A stretch of 64,000 bases of DNA from the NCBI RefSeq assembly GCF_013149275.1, contig NZ_JABGNA010000002.1, positions 434,001 through 498,000 of the forward strand, written 5' to 3'. Position numbers and translations under genes: made by a program. The notes under the pieces are model-generated. The model ran no database searches and had not been told where the DNA came from. It saw only the letters and a list, made by a program, of their open reading frames with translations. The stretch comes from Mucilaginibacter sp. SG564. GTDB taxonomy: Bacteria; Bacteroidota; Bacteroidia; Sphingobacteriales; Sphingobacteriaceae. Positions 37,201-45,345 of this stretch are shown here, one piece after another (position 1 is the stretch's first letter; the number at the start of each line of letters is the position of its first letter).

Positions 37201-37582
37201 GGAATCTCTTGAACAGATAAACCGGGAGCAAAACAAGGACGGGAAAAGCGGATTAGGAAATTTGGATAAAATTTCTAAAGAAATGGAACAAACTGAGCAT
37301 GATCTCGTAAACAGGAAGATTACAGATGAAGCGTTAAAAAGACAGGAACAAATCCGGAGCCGGTTATTGGAGGCTGAAAAGGCAGAACAGGAGCGTGAAC
37401 AGGATCAGCAAAGAGAAAGCCATGCCGGTAAGGATGTACCTCCTGGTTATATAAAAGCACTGCAGGGATACCAGCAACAAAAAAGCAAACAAACGGAGCA
37501 AATAAAAACAGTGTCTCCGGCACTTAATTTGTATTATAAACAAAAAATTAAATCTTACTTTGATCAACTTAATGCCAAATAA
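34253..37582 (+). CDS. DUF4175-family membrane coiled-coil protein
   Basis: The start is the ATG at 34253 (MNSAENYDVL, 1109 residues); the nine upstream codons would overlap a likely promoter. Three transmembrane segments lie near the N terminus (around FLRGLIFLGAGLF, ILFYFFIVLNIGLVCWLIL and VLAPAAVIIVIAFAAP). A beta-rich extracytoplasmic part follows to about 510. A very long Gln/Lys/Glu-rich coiled coil then runs from about 520 to 1090, including a stretch of QQ-rich repeats. This layout matches Bacteroidota DUF4175 proteins. The function is not known; the shape suggests a scaffold or envelope-spanning role. The next gene begins two bases after its stop. Confidence 0.75.
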   Translation: MNSAENYDVLIDKINIFIRKYYFNNFLRGLIFLGAGLFTAYVVITLSEYFGNFNVVFRSILFYFFIVLNIGLVCWLILPPFLSWLKLGHSLTHDEAAEIIGKHFHDVNDKLLNTLQLKKLAAADEKHRVLIEASIDQKIEALKPVSFPSAINIRENNKYLKWVLAPAAVIIVIAFAAPSILTESTKRLIRHNEYFAPVAPFRFHILNKTLSVVQGDDLKLDLKLDGNRLPVDVYIETANNTFKLDKENISKFHYLFSNLQQNTTFRLLGNGFASVPYEIRVNQKPALLHFDVELNYPAYLHKKAEKLLNAGDLVIPEGTTVNWLLHTQNASGLQFYLNGIKHSAKLSGTDLFEYNEKIFKSAVYKLNPVNPQVNHSDSSAYHINVIADESPTITVEEKSDSVSTNALYFSGKMQDDHGFSSLIFHYSVQRAGNKAPQKTFTKRIDAAMNQTQSNFFYFWNLKALGIEPGARVSYFFEVADNDGVNGPKRARTAERTLNLPDAKAINEQLNAGTQAVKQKMQSAIKLAGQVEHDSQKLNQLLLNKNTLSFDEKKQVEDLLQKRQDLENLVKEIKDENQKNLYNRKENQQQNEELLAKQKQIEDLFNNVLDQKTKELLQNLQKLLDQEQKDATRDELSKMQMDNKSLKKELDRMLELYKKLEFDQKLNQSVDQLNKLADKQQQLSDKTKQQGADQKALQQEQENLKNDFHDIKKGLEDLQKTNEQAEHKQDFQNPEKETQSIDQQMDQSAGELQKNNKDGASKSQKQAAKQMQQLAAKLSQDNEEGESKENAIDAQQLRELLKSLVNSSFDQEKVMQTLKGTNPTDPSYISLSQKQKDIKDNLKTAEDSLYAISRRIPQIQSTVNQEISGVNSHIDQALDNLGDRRTAEANRHQQYAMTAMNNLALMLSEALEQLQKQMNKGGKGKGKKQSVSQLAKMQEQLNQNMQKAREQMQQQGNQGKSAQGKQGNMSEQLARMARQQQMIRESLEQINREQNKDGKSGLGNLDKISKEMEQTEHDLVNRKITDEALKRQEQIRSRLLEAEKAEQEREQDQQRESHAGKDVPPGYIKALQGYQQQKSKQTEQIKTVSPALNLYYKQKIKSYFDQLNAK

Positions 37583-37583
37583 C

Positions 37584-38009
37584 ATGGAACAGGCAAATGT
37601 TCATACCAGCAGCGAATTGTTTACGTTACAACTACCGTCAAAAACGGAAAGTATAGCGCAACTTGAGCAGCTGATTGAAGAAATTGCTGATAAATATCAT
37701 GTAGCCGAGGATACCTTCGCTAACATGATGACCTGCCTTAACGAAGCCACCATCAATGCCATTATTCATGGCAATAAGCTCGACGAAACAAAAAAAGTAA
37801 TTATTAACGCCGAGGTAGAGCCTAAGCGCATTATATGGACCGTTACCGACGAAGGCCCGGGTTTTGATTATGTAAACCTGGCCGATCCAACTTCTCCTGA
37901 GAATCTGGAGAATTTGACCGGCAGAGGCGTTTTTATTATCAAACATTTGGCCGACCAATGCATTTTTAATGCATCGGGCAATACTATCGAACTACATTTT
38001 AAAATATAA
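37584..38009 (+). CDS. RsbW-like ATP-binding protein (HATPase_c)
   Basis: The start is the ATG at 37584 (MEQANVHTSS, 141 residues) just after the DUF4175 stop. GHKL ATPase boxes are clear: the N box LNEATINAIIHGN (about 51-63), the G1 box DEGPGFD, and the G2-type GRGVFIIKHLAD. Such stand-alone domains act as serine kinases/anti-sigma factors. No partner anti-anti-sigma gene is seen here. Its stop overlaps the ybeY start as TAATG, so the three genes form one unit. Confidence 0.85.
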   Translation: MEQANVHTSSELFTLQLPSKTESIAQLEQLIEEIADKYHVAEDTFANMMTCLNEATINAIIHGNKLDETKKVIINAEVEPKRIIWTVTDEGPGFDYVNLADPTSPENLENLTGRGVFIIKHLADQCIFNASGNTIELHFKI

Positions 38010-38440
38010 TGCCCGCTATTCAGTTTTTTGAAGAAGACATCAGTTATAAACTTAAAAATAAAACCCTTGTGCGCCAGTGGATCAAAGATACCATCATCGC
38101 CGAGGGTTTTAAATTGAAAGAACTTACCTACGTTTTTTGTTCAGACGCGTATTTGTTACCCATGAACCAGCAGTATCTTGACCATGATACCTATACCGAC
38201 ATTATTACTTTCGATAATTCAGAGGCTGAGGGCGAAATTGTAGGTGATATTTTTATTTCTATTGAGCGCGTACGTGAAAATGCTGCTAAGTTTAAGATCA
38301 CAGAAACCGATGAGTTACACCGTGTAATTATCCATGGTGCTTTACATCTTTTAGGCTATACAGATAAAAGTGTTGTTACAAAGAAGAAAATGACACAAAA
38401 AGAAGATGAGTATTTGGCTAAACGAAGTTTTAATAGTTAA
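38009..38440 (+). CDS. ybeY: Endoribonuclease YbeY, rRNA maturation factor
   Basis: A 143-residue UPF0054 protein with DIITFDNSE (64-72) and the metal motif HGALHLLGYTD (109-119). Only two of the three usual zinc ligands are His (109, 113); the third position is Asp119, followed by Lys. I believe this substitution is common in Bacteroidota. YbeY trims 16S rRNA and takes part in ribosome quality control. It is translationally coupled to the RsbW-like gene. Confidence 0.93.
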   Translation: MPAIQFFEEDISYKLKNKTLVRQWIKDTIIAEGFKLKELTYVFCSDAYLLPMNQQYLDHDTYTDIITFDNSEAEGEIVGDIFISIERVRENAAKFKITETDELHRVIIHGALHLLGYTDKSVVTKKKMTQKEDEYLAKRSFNS

Positions 38441-38483
38441 TTTTACTCAAAGAAATTTGTTTCAACATCAATTATAAAAAACA

Positions 38484-38999
38484 ATGAAATTACTCGCTTT
38501 AATATTCGCGTTCCTTTTTATCGCAGCGCCCTCATCTGTGTATGAGTTTAAGCTGAAAAGTATTGACGGTAAAGATTTTACCCTGGCCAAATACAAAGGC
38601 AAAAAAGTACTTATTGTAAATACGGCTTCTAAATGCGGTTTCACCAAGCAATACACTGATCTGGAGAAATTATCCGAACAATACAAAGGTAAATTAGTAG
38701 TGGTGGGTTTCCCGGCAAACAATTTTGGCGGACAAGAACCTGGCACCAATCAGGATATCAAAACCTTTTGCAAAGAAAACTTTTCAGTAACCTTCCCAAT
38801 GAGCGGAAAAGTTAGCGTATTGGGCCTGGATATTGATCCATTATTCCAATATTTAACCACTGCACCAAATCCTGATTTTACAGGCGATATCAAATGGAAC
38901 TTTGAAAAATTCCTGATCGATGAAAATGGTAAACTGATACATCGTTTCAGATCACAAACAACACCATTATCACCGGATATTACTAAATATTTGAATTAA
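38484..38999 (+). CDS. Glutathione peroxidase-family protein
   Basis: A 171-residue thioredoxin-fold peroxidase with a hydrophobic N terminus that may be a signal peptide. The active-site block NTASKCGFTKQYTDLEKL carries a Cys in place of selenocysteine. FPANNFGGQEPGTNQDI contains the conserved Gln, and IKWNFEKFLID the conserved Trp. Cys-type members usually draw electrons from thioredoxin and remove peroxides. It stands 43 bp after ybeY and ends in a strong hairpin. Confidence 0.93.
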   Translation: MKLLALIFAFLFIAAPSSVYEFKLKSIDGKDFTLAKYKGKKVLIVNTASKCGFTKQYTDLEKLSEQYKGKLVVVGFPANNFGGQEPGTNQDIKTFCKENFSVTFPMSGKVSVLGLDIDPLFQYLTTAPNPDFTGDIKWNFEKFLIDENGKLIHRFRSQTTPLSPDITKYLN

Positions 39000-39020
39000 G
39001 ATCTTACTTTCAAAAAGGCA

Positions 39021-39053
39021 AAAAGCCGTAGGATAGTATCCTACGGCTTTTTT
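39021..39053. terminator. Intrinsic terminator after glutathione peroxidase
   Basis: AAAAGCCGTAGGAT (39021-39034) pairs perfectly with ATCCTACGGCTTTT (39038-39051) around AGT, followed by more T. The A-rich left side makes it possibly bidirectional. Confidence 0.9.
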
Positions 39054-39185
39054 GTTCATTTTGTTCACCGAATATGCCTGTTTTTTAGGGCTAAATGTAT
39101 AGTGTTGGTGTATATTATTCTATATAGTTGTATTTAGTTGATTTATCGCAAAAAGATATTACAAAACTATCACGTAACATTTTTG

Positions 39186-39974
39186 CTAATTCCCTTTATT
39201 GCCTTGCTCCTTGGCTGCTTTTTCCTTGTCCTTTTGAGCCTGCTCTTGTACCTTTTTTATAGAATCCTGTTTGGCCTTCGCAGCTTTTTTCTTTTTGTTA
39301 AAAAAGCCCCTCAGTAAAAAATTATGCTGTGCTGCTTGCAAGTCTTCATTTAAAGTATTGGTGGTTGTATGCACCTTTTTCATAGTAGTTTGTGCTTGCT
39401 TAACCGTACTTTCGATGTTTTTAGCCATCGCATCATTATTTAGCAAGCGTCCTATACTTCCTTTTCCATTATTGATTTTTCCTACAATCTGTGAAAGATC
39501 TGTTGTCAACGTCTCTGCATTATCAGCAACACGGGTAAGCTTGGTGATGATCTTGTCCACATCAACAGGATTAATGGATCCTAAACGACCTCCTGGCTGT
39601 ACCTCCTGCTGACTTGTTATACCTCCCGGGGCTATCACAACCAGCTTATCGCCCATTAAGCCATCGCTTCCAATACTCATTTTCGCATCGGTCTTGATGA
39701 ACTTTTTAACGCTGTTATTCAGCGTCAGATCAACCCTTACCGAACTATCCGTAATAATGTTAATTGACTGTACTACACCTATGTTAATCCCGGCAAAGCG
39801 TACATTATTACCTACCTGCAAGCCACTCACATTTTTAAAGGTGCCATAAACATTAAAAGTGGAATTAAACAGGCTCTTTTGACTCCCTATAAAAAATATA
39901 CCCAATACAAGCACCACCAGTCCGGCGAAGGTGAACAGGCCAATTTTTATTTTTTGCGATGATGTGGTTTTCAT
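39186..39974 (-). CDS. mlaD: MCE-family protein, MlaD-like
   Basis: A 262-residue protein with a single N-terminal transmembrane anchor (IGLFTFAGLVVLVLGIFFIGS), an MCE domain (about 38-120: VYGTFKNVSGLQVGNNVRFAGINIGVV, SDGLMGDKLVVI), a helical segment and a Lys-rich C-terminal tail. MlaD-type proteins form a hexameric ring that passes lipids between the membranes. Its start overlaps the stop of the ATPase gene as ATGA, so all three Mla genes are coupled. Confidence 0.92.
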   Translation of the reverse strand: MKTTSSQKIKIGLFTFAGLVVLVLGIFFIGSQKSLFNSTFNVYGTFKNVSGLQVGNNVRFAGINIGVVQSINIITDSSVRVDLTLNNSVKKFIKTDAKMSIGSDGLMGDKLVVIAPGGITSQQEVQPGGRLGSINPVDVDKIITKLTRVADNAETLTTDLSQIVGKINNGKGSIGRLLNNDAMAKNIESTVKQAQTTMKKVHTTTNTLNEDLQAAQHNFLLRGFFNKKKKAAKAKQDSIKKVQEQAQKDKEKAAKEQGNKGN

Positions 39975-40762
39975 GTTGTTTCGTTAAAAAATGATCTAAC
40001 CATTTTATTATCCGATTTTTGCAGCTCTTTATAAGAGCCTTCGGCTATGTATTCTCCGTCATCCATCACCACAATCCGGTCGGCCGTAATGCGGGCACAT
40101 TCCATATCATGTGTGATAATGATAGATGATGTTTTATATTTCTGCTGCATATGGAGTATCAGCTCACTGATCTCCCGTGAGGTGATCGGATCGAGCCCCG
40201 TAGTTGGTTCATCATACAGCATGATTTCGGGCTTTACAATAAGTGTGCGGGCCAGGCCTACCCGTTTGCGCATTCCACCAGACAGGTCTGAAGGCAGCTT
40301 ATCAATAGCATCCAGCAAACCCACCCCATCCAATACCTCTTCCACCCGTTTATCTATATCCTGCTGATCGGTAAGCTTTAACACGCGGGTTAAAGGAAAC
40401 TCCAGGTTCTCCCGTACGGTCATGGAATCATACAAAGCCCCACTCTGGAACAGAAAGCCAATCTTCATTCGCAACTGTTTCAGTTCTTCATCCCCCATTT
40501 CAGCAACATTTTCGCCTAATACTGTCAATGTACCAGCATCCGGTTTAAGCATACCCACAATGCATTGAATGGTTACTGATTTACCCATACCTGACTTTCC
40601 CAATACCACCATATTCTCCCCCCTTTTCAAGTCAAAATTGATATTTTTCAGTACCTCTTTATCACCAAAAGCTTTGGCTATCCCTTTAGCATGTATAACT
40701 ACCTCAGTCTTTTTTGATGAGGCGGGCTCTTTGATTTCTTTATTTTCGCCGGATGCTTTCAT
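39971..40762 (-). CDS. mlaF: ABC transporter ATPase, MlaF-like
   Basis: The start is the ATG at 40762 (263 residues), 1 bp after the permease stop. Walker A GKSGMGKSVT, signature LSGGMRKRVGLAR, Walker B MLYDEPTTGLD and switch ITHDM are all intact. A charged N-terminal tail (KEIKEPASSKKTE) precedes the domain. It powers the lipid transporter together with the permease upstream and the MCE protein downstream. Confidence 0.94.
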   Translation of the reverse strand: MKASGENKEIKEPASSKKTEVVIHAKGIAKAFGDKEVLKNINFDLKRGENMVVLGKSGMGKSVTIQCIVGMLKPDAGTLTVLGENVAEMGDEELKQLRMKIGFLFQSGALYDSMTVRENLEFPLTRVLKLTDQQDIDKRVEEVLDGVGLLDAIDKLPSDLSGGMRKRVGLARTLIVKPEIMLYDEPTTGLDPITSREISELILHMQQKYKTSSIIITHDMECARITADRIVVMDDGEYIAEGSYKELQKSDNKMVRSFFNETT

Positions 40763-40763
40763 A

Positions 40764-41540
40764 TCAATGATAAAATAATATACTGGTGATCTGAACAGCG
40801 ATAGCGTCAATAACAAATATCCAGAGGGAAGCAGTAACCACAGCCGAATTGGCGGCTATACCAACGCTCTCGGTACCTTTGTTGGAATGATAGCCTTTAT
40901 AACAGCCCACAAAACCTATCGCGAAGCCAAAAAATACAGTCTTTACCACAGCCGGTAAAAAGTCCGAAAAATCAAGAGAGGAGATACACTTATTAAAATA
41001 CAGTGAAAAGCTGATGCTATCCGTAATATTCAGAGCCAGGAAGCCACCAAACAGGCCTATAGCATCGCCAATAATAGAAAGCAAGGGCACCATGAGACTG
41101 GTGGCAAAAATGCGCGTAACAACGAGATATTGCAGTGGATTGGCGCCTGATACTTCCATGGCGTCTATCTGTTCGGTAACCTTCATGCTGCCCAGTTCGG
41201 CACCAATACTTGAGGCTATTTTGCCGGCGCAGATAATAGCCGTGATAACAGGCCCTATTTCGCGTATAAAAGAAACCGTAAGGGTTTTTGGTAACATACT
41301 GGCAGCACCGAGATCAACTAATGATGGTCTGAGCTGTACAATTAAAACCAGCCCCATGATAAAGGAGGTAATACCCACCAGCATCATGGAGCGGTAGCCT
41401 ATTTCATAACACTGCCGTACAAATTCCGACCATTCAAAGCCGCCGGCAAATATATTTCTGAAAAACCTGGCAAAGAAAACGCATTGTTCACCAATGCCTT
41501 CTGCCCATCTCCTCCATCCGGTAATCGCTTGTTCTGCCAT
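40764..41540 (-). CDS. mlaE: ABC transporter permease, MlaE-like
   Basis: A 258-residue integral membrane protein with five to six hydrophobic segments. It has the MlaE signature EQIDAMEVSGANPLQYLVVTR and the late motif GCYKGYHSNKGTESVG. It is the inner-membrane part of the Mla transporter and first gene of the leftward mlaE-mlaF-mlaD operon. Outer-membrane and soluble Mla parts are not nearby. Confidence 0.94.
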   Translation of the reverse strand: MAEQAITGWRRWAEGIGEQCVFFARFFRNIFAGGFEWSEFVRQCYEIGYRSMMLVGITSFIMGLVLIVQLRPSLVDLGAASMLPKTLTVSFIREIGPVITAIICAGKIASSIGAELGSMKVTEQIDAMEVSGANPLQYLVVTRIFATSLMVPLLSIIGDAIGLFGGFLALNITDSISFSLYFNKCISSLDFSDFLPAVVKTVFFGFAIGFVGCYKGYHSNKGTESVGIAANSAVVTASLWIFVIDAIAVQITSILFYH

Positions 41541-41633
41541 AAGTTACGTTAACTAATTGTCAGGAGTAAAACAAAATTTTACTCATTTGTTTTGCAGTTC
41601 AAGAAAATCAACCTTTAGGTTCGGCTTGCGGGT

Positions 41634-42344
41634 TTATGCCATTGGTATATCAATGATCAGGAAACGGGAAAAGTCTTCGGGTTCAATTGTAAATGAACTG
41701 GTATCATAAACACCCAGCGCATCCCTTTTGTTTAAAACCATATTGTTTATTTTAACAGAACCCTCAATAACAAATACATAAGCCCCATTTCCCGGTGTCT
41801 TTATATCATAATTTAAGCTTTTACCGGCTTCAAAATCTCCCATGCTAAAAGTGGCATCCTGGTTTAACCAAAGGGTATCCGGCCCTTTTACCGGGGATAT
41901 GAGTGTAGTGAGCTCATTTATTTTTAAAAGTGGTTTAAAATCCTTTTGATCATAGCGTGGTTGTATGTCACGCTCTTTAGGAAAAAGCCAGATCTGTAGG
42001 GTTTTAGCCTCTTCTGTACGTGATGCGTTATATTCAGAATGATAAATACCCGTTCCGGCCGACATTACCTGTACTTCACCTGCACGGATCACACCGGTAT
42101 TACCCATGCTGTCTTTATGCTCCAGGCCTCCTTCCAACGGAATGGTTATGATCTCCATATTATCATGCGGGTGTGTCCCAAAACCGGTACCGCCGGCAAT
42201 AATATCATCGTTTAATACTCTTAATACACCAAAATTAACCTTGTTGGGGTCATAATATGATGCAAAGCTGAATGAAAAGTTGGCTTTTAACCAGCCCAGG
42301 TTATTTTTTCCACGTTCATTTTCGGGATAAAATATCGTTTTCAT
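41634..42344 (-). CDS. Pirin-family bicupin protein
   Basis: A 236-residue protein with the pirin metal-binding block GFGTHPHDNMEIITIPLEGGLEHKDSMGN (about 56-84; the His residues and Glu bind the metal) and EVQVMSAGTGIYHSEYN after it. The second cupin (about 145-235) is less conserved. Its length matches YhhW/YhaK-type pirins, some of which oxidise quercetin. The true substrate is unknown. It is monocistronic, divergent from the short-chain dehydrogenase. Confidence 0.92.
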   Translation of the reverse strand: MKTIFYPENERGKNNLGWLKANFSFSFASYYDPNKVNFGVLRVLNDDIIAGGTGFGTHPHDNMEIITIPLEGGLEHKDSMGNTGVIRAGEVQVMSAGTGIYHSEYNASRTEEAKTLQIWLFPKERDIQPRYDQKDFKPLLKINELTTLISPVKGPDTLWLNQDATFSMGDFEAGKSLNYDIKTPGNGAYVFVIEGSVKINNMVLNKRDALGVYDTSSFTIEPEDFSRFLIIDIPMA

Positions 42345-42402
42345 GATGTTCTCCTATTTATATGTTTAAACACACAATTTTTATTCCACAATTTATTTAT
42401 GT

Positions 42403-42412
42403 GTATTTTTGC
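42403..42412 (+). promoter_or_regulatory. Bacteroidota -7 promoter element
   Basis: GTATTTTTGC carries the consensus TAnnTTTG, 18 bp ahead of the chosen ATG at 42430. It overlaps an apparent TTG start at 42409, which argues for the later ATG. Confidence 0.6.
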
Positions 42413-42429
42413 AAAAAATTGTGCAGACC

Positions 42430-43086
42430 ATGTCAAATAAGGCTATTATTGCGGGTTCAAGTGGACTAATTGGCAGTAATTTATTGGATATTTTACTACG
42501 GGAGGCTTTTTATGATGAAGTTTTAATTCTGGTTAGAAAAGAATTACCCATACAACATCCTAAATTGACTCAATTGGTAGTGGATTTTGATCAGCTGGAG
42601 CGTTATTCCAGTGCTATAACCGGTCACGCTATATTTTGCTGTCTGGGTACAACCCGGCACAAAACACCAGACAGAACTGTTTACCGCAAAATTGACCATG
42701 ACTATCCTTTGATGTTGGCACAATTGGCGCATAAGAATGGAGTAGAGCAATATCATTTAGTATCCTCTATTGGCGCTAATGCTGCTTCATCAACGTTTTA
42801 TATTAAAACAAAAGGCGAGATAGAAGCAGATATACAGTTGGTCGGTATTCCTTCGTTGCATATTTATCGCCCATCTATGCTAATCGGTAAAAGAACAGAA
42901 AGACGGCCTGAGGAAAAAATAGTAACCGGCTTATTTAAAATTATAGATCCCCTATTATTTGGCGGGCTCAAAAAATACAAAAGCATCCTGGCGGCAACTG
43001 TGGCTGTTGCTATGTATAACCAATCAATACAAACTAACAAGGGCTCATTTATATATGAGTCTGACAAAATAAAAGAACTATCGTGA
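42430..43086 (+). CDS. NAD(P)-binding oxidoreductase (atypical SDR, HTATIP2-like)
   Basis: The start is the ATG at 42430 (218 residues), because the upstream frame overlaps a promoter element. The Rossmann motif AGSSGLIGSNLLDILL lies at about residues 8-23; CCLGTTRHKTPDR and YHLVSSIGANAASSTFYIKTKGEIE follow, the last with the Tyr/Lys of the family. A C-terminal IYRPSMLIGKR matches HTATIP2/YwnB-like proteins. The substrate is unknown. Its stop overlaps the ABC-F start. Confidence 0.85.
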   Translation: MSNKAIIAGSSGLIGSNLLDILLREAFYDEVLILVRKELPIQHPKLTQLVVDFDQLERYSSAITGHAIFCCLGTTRHKTPDRTVYRKIDHDYPLMLAQLAHKNGVEQYHLVSSIGANAASSTFYIKTKGEIEADIQLVGIPSLHIYRPSMLIGKRTERRPEEKIVTGLFKIIDPLLFGGLKKYKSILAATVAVAMYNQSIQTNKGSFIYESDKIKELS

Positions 43087-44948
43087 GCACTTACATTTCT
43101 GCTGAAAATCTTGGTCATCAATTTCATGACAACTGGCTGTTTAAAAATATAACCATCGGTATAAACCGTGGCCGCCGGGTTGCGTTGGTTGGTGTGAATG
43201 GCGCGGGTAAATCTACCCTGTTAAAATTATTGGCCGGTCACTTAAAACCAACCGAAGGCAAGGTTGTGCAGGCCCGTGACCTGAATATGGGTTACCTGGA
43301 GCAGGATCCTCATTTTAAAAACGCGGTAACCATTAGTGATTATATTTTTCATGCTGATGATGTACAACAACAGTTGATCCGTAAGTATGAAGAGCTTTTG
43401 GAAAACGACCCCGACAATGCCAAAGCCATTGAGAAAGTAATGGAAGAGATGAGTGAGGTTGATGCCTGGGAATATGAGTACAAGATCAAGACTATTTTGG
43501 GTCGGTTGGATATCCATCATCTGAATCAAAAGATCAATACCCTATCCGGTGGACAAAAGAAACGTTTGGCCCTGGCCAAGTTGCTTATTGAAGATCCGGA
43601 CATTTATATTCTGGATGAGCCTACCAACCATTTGGACATTGATACTATAGAGTGGCTGGAGAAATTACTAACGGAAGGCAACAAAACCATATTAATGGTT
43701 ACACACGATAGGTACTTCCTGGACAATGTATGTAACGAGATATTAGAGATAGACCGGGGTAAAATACAACCCTACAATGGCAGCTACGGATATTATTTGG
43801 AAAAGAAAGCAGAACGTGATGCTGCGGATGAAGCCACTTTCCAAAAAAACAGCAACCTATTGCGCAAAGAGTTGGAATGGATGCGCAGGCAACCACAAGC
43901 CCGCGGAACCAAATCAAAAGCCCGCATTGATGCTTATTATGACCTGGAAGAGAAAACCAAAGCTGGTGGCATACGTGAAAAGGTTGAACTGAGCGTAAAA
44001 ACTGCACGCCAGGGCAACAAGATCATGGAAATGGAACACCTTTTCAAATCATTCAGCGATCGTACTTTTATTAATGACTTTAGCTATATATTCAAAAAGG
44101 GCGACCGTATTGGTTTAGCTGGCCGCAATGGCAGTGGTAAATCGACCTTACTTAACATTATCACCGGGGGCTTACAACCAGATAAAGGAACCGTAGTAAA
44201 AGGAGAAACTACCGTATTAGGTTATTTCCACCAGTCGGGCATTACTTTTAAAGATGATGAGCGCGTAATTGACATTGTAAAAAATGTGGCTGAGTTTATC
44301 ACTATGGCCGATGGTAAAACCATCTCTGCCTCTGCCCTGCTTACTTTATTCCTCTTCCCTCCTGCTAAACAATATGGCTTTATATCCAAATTAAGCGGCG
44401 GGGAAAAGAAACGTCTGCAGTTGATGAGCATCCTGATGAAGAATCCAAACTTCCTGATACTGGATGAGCCTACCAATGATCTGGATATTGACACACTGAA
44501 TGTACTGGAAGAGTTTTTAACTAACTATACCGGCGTACTGATGATCGTATCGCACGACAGGTATTTATTAGATAAACTAACCGATCAGCTATTTATTATG
44601 GAAGATGGCGGCCAGGTACGTATCTATAATGGCAATTACTCTTCTTACCGTATTGATCTGGAAGAAGAAAAGCAACAAGCTAAAAAGCCTGCACCTGTCG
44701 CCCCTACGCCTGTAGCTACACCTAAAAAAAGCAAGCTAAGCTTTAAGGAAGCTAAAGAACTGGAAGCAACAGAAGTGGAAATACAAGCTATAGAAAACAA
44801 GATAAAGGACAAAACCGAACAATTAAATACTACAGGTATAGCTCCGGAAAAACTGAATGAAATACTGGTTGAGATTGATGCTTTAAATAAACAATTAGAT
44901 GCAAAAAGCATGCGTTGGATGGAGCTTACTGAACTAAACGAATCATAA
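43083..44948 (+). CDS. ABC-F family ATPase (Uup-like)
   Basis: A 621-residue soluble protein starting at GTG 43083, overlapping the upstream stop by four bases. Two ABC domains are present: Walker A GVNGAGKST (37-45) and GRNGSGKST, signatures LSGGQKKRLALAK and LSGGEKKRLQLMS, and Walker B LDEPTNHLD and LDEPTNDLD. An arm-like linker lies between them, and a C-terminal coiled coil (about 560-621) favours Uup over EttA. ABC-F proteins act on ribosomes or, for Uup, on DNA intermediates and ribosome assembly. No transmembrane part is encoded, as expected. Confidence 0.92.
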   Translation: MSTYISAENLGHQFHDNWLFKNITIGINRGRRVALVGVNGAGKSTLLKLLAGHLKPTEGKVVQARDLNMGYLEQDPHFKNAVTISDYIFHADDVQQQLIRKYEELLENDPDNAKAIEKVMEEMSEVDAWEYEYKIKTILGRLDIHHLNQKINTLSGGQKKRLALAKLLIEDPDIYILDEPTNHLDIDTIEWLEKLLTEGNKTILMVTHDRYFLDNVCNEILEIDRGKIQPYNGSYGYYLEKKAERDAADEATFQKNSNLLRKELEWMRRQPQARGTKSKARIDAYYDLEEKTKAGGIREKVELSVKTARQGNKIMEMEHLFKSFSDRTFINDFSYIFKKGDRIGLAGRNGSGKSTLLNIITGGLQPDKGTVVKGETTVLGYFHQSGITFKDDERVIDIVKNVAEFITMADGKTISASALLTLFLFPPAKQYGFISKLSGGEKKRLQLMSILMKNPNFLILDEPTNDLDIDTLNVLEEFLTNYTGVLMIVSHDRYLLDKLTDQLFIMEDGGQVRIYNGNYSSYRIDLEEEKQQAKKPAPVAPTPVATPKKSKLSFKEAKELEATEVEIQAIENKIKDKTEQLNTTGIAPEKLNEILVEIDALNKQLDAKSMRWMELTELNES

Positions 44949-44949
44949 C

Positions 44950-45195
44950 GTGAAAATATCCGATATCATTGCTTCTGTAGGTGTAATCATACTTTTGATC
45001 GCTTTTTTATTAAATTTATTCAACAAATTATCAGCCGAAAGCAAGATATATAAACTCATGAATTTTGTAGGTGCAGGCACTTGCTGCTATGCCTCTTACA
45101 TGGTTAGTTTTTATCCATTTGTTGTATTAGAGGGCGTTTGGGGCTTTGTAGCCTTAATATCATTATTAAAAGTTCCACGTGGAACATCCATATAG
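44950..45195 (+). CDS. Small CBU_0592-like membrane protein
   Basis: An 81-residue protein starting at GTG, 1 bp after the ABC-F stop. Three hydrophobic helices are visible (VGVIILLIAFLLNLF, MNFVGAGTCCYASYMVSFYP, VVLEGVWGFVALISLL). The motif LEGVWGFVAL is typical of the CBU_0592 family. The function is unknown. The last codons contain the first parS-like palindrome. Confidence 0.78.
   Translation: MKISDIIASVGVIILLIAFLLNLFNKLSAESKIYKLMNFVGAGTCCYASYMVSFYPFVVLEGVWGFVALISLLKVPRGTSI
45171..45186. promoter_or_regulatory. parS-like palindrome 1
   Basis: AGTTCCACGTGGAACA differs from the other two copies only in its first base. It resembles the ParB site TGTTTCACGTGAAACA, with symmetric T/A to C/G changes. 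It lies inside the end of the small membrane protein gene. Confidence 0.75.
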
Positions 45196-45244
45196 ATTGA
45201 ATAATTTTGTATTCTATTATTCAAATAAGAATAAAACAACCTAA

Positions 45245-45260
45245 TGTTCCACGTGGAACA
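45245..45260. promoter_or_regulatory. parS-like palindrome 2
   Basis: TGTTCCACGTGGAACA is a perfect 16-bp palindrome, starting exactly 74 bp after site 1. It lies in the gap before mnmG. Confidence 0.85.
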
Positions 45261-45318
45261 TTAACAATAAACAAGATCAAATCGCTTTATTTAAGCATAA
45301 TTGACTATAAGATCATAA

Positions 45319-45334
45319 TGTTCCACGTGGAACA
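45319..45334. promoter_or_regulatory. parS-like palindrome 3
   Basis: TGTTCCACGTGGAACA again, exactly 74 bp after site 2. It ends 11 bp before the mnmG ATG and abuts the GGAGG ribosome binding site, so bound protein could affect mnmG expression. Confidence 0.85.
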
Positions 45335-45345
45335 TGGAGGTAAAA

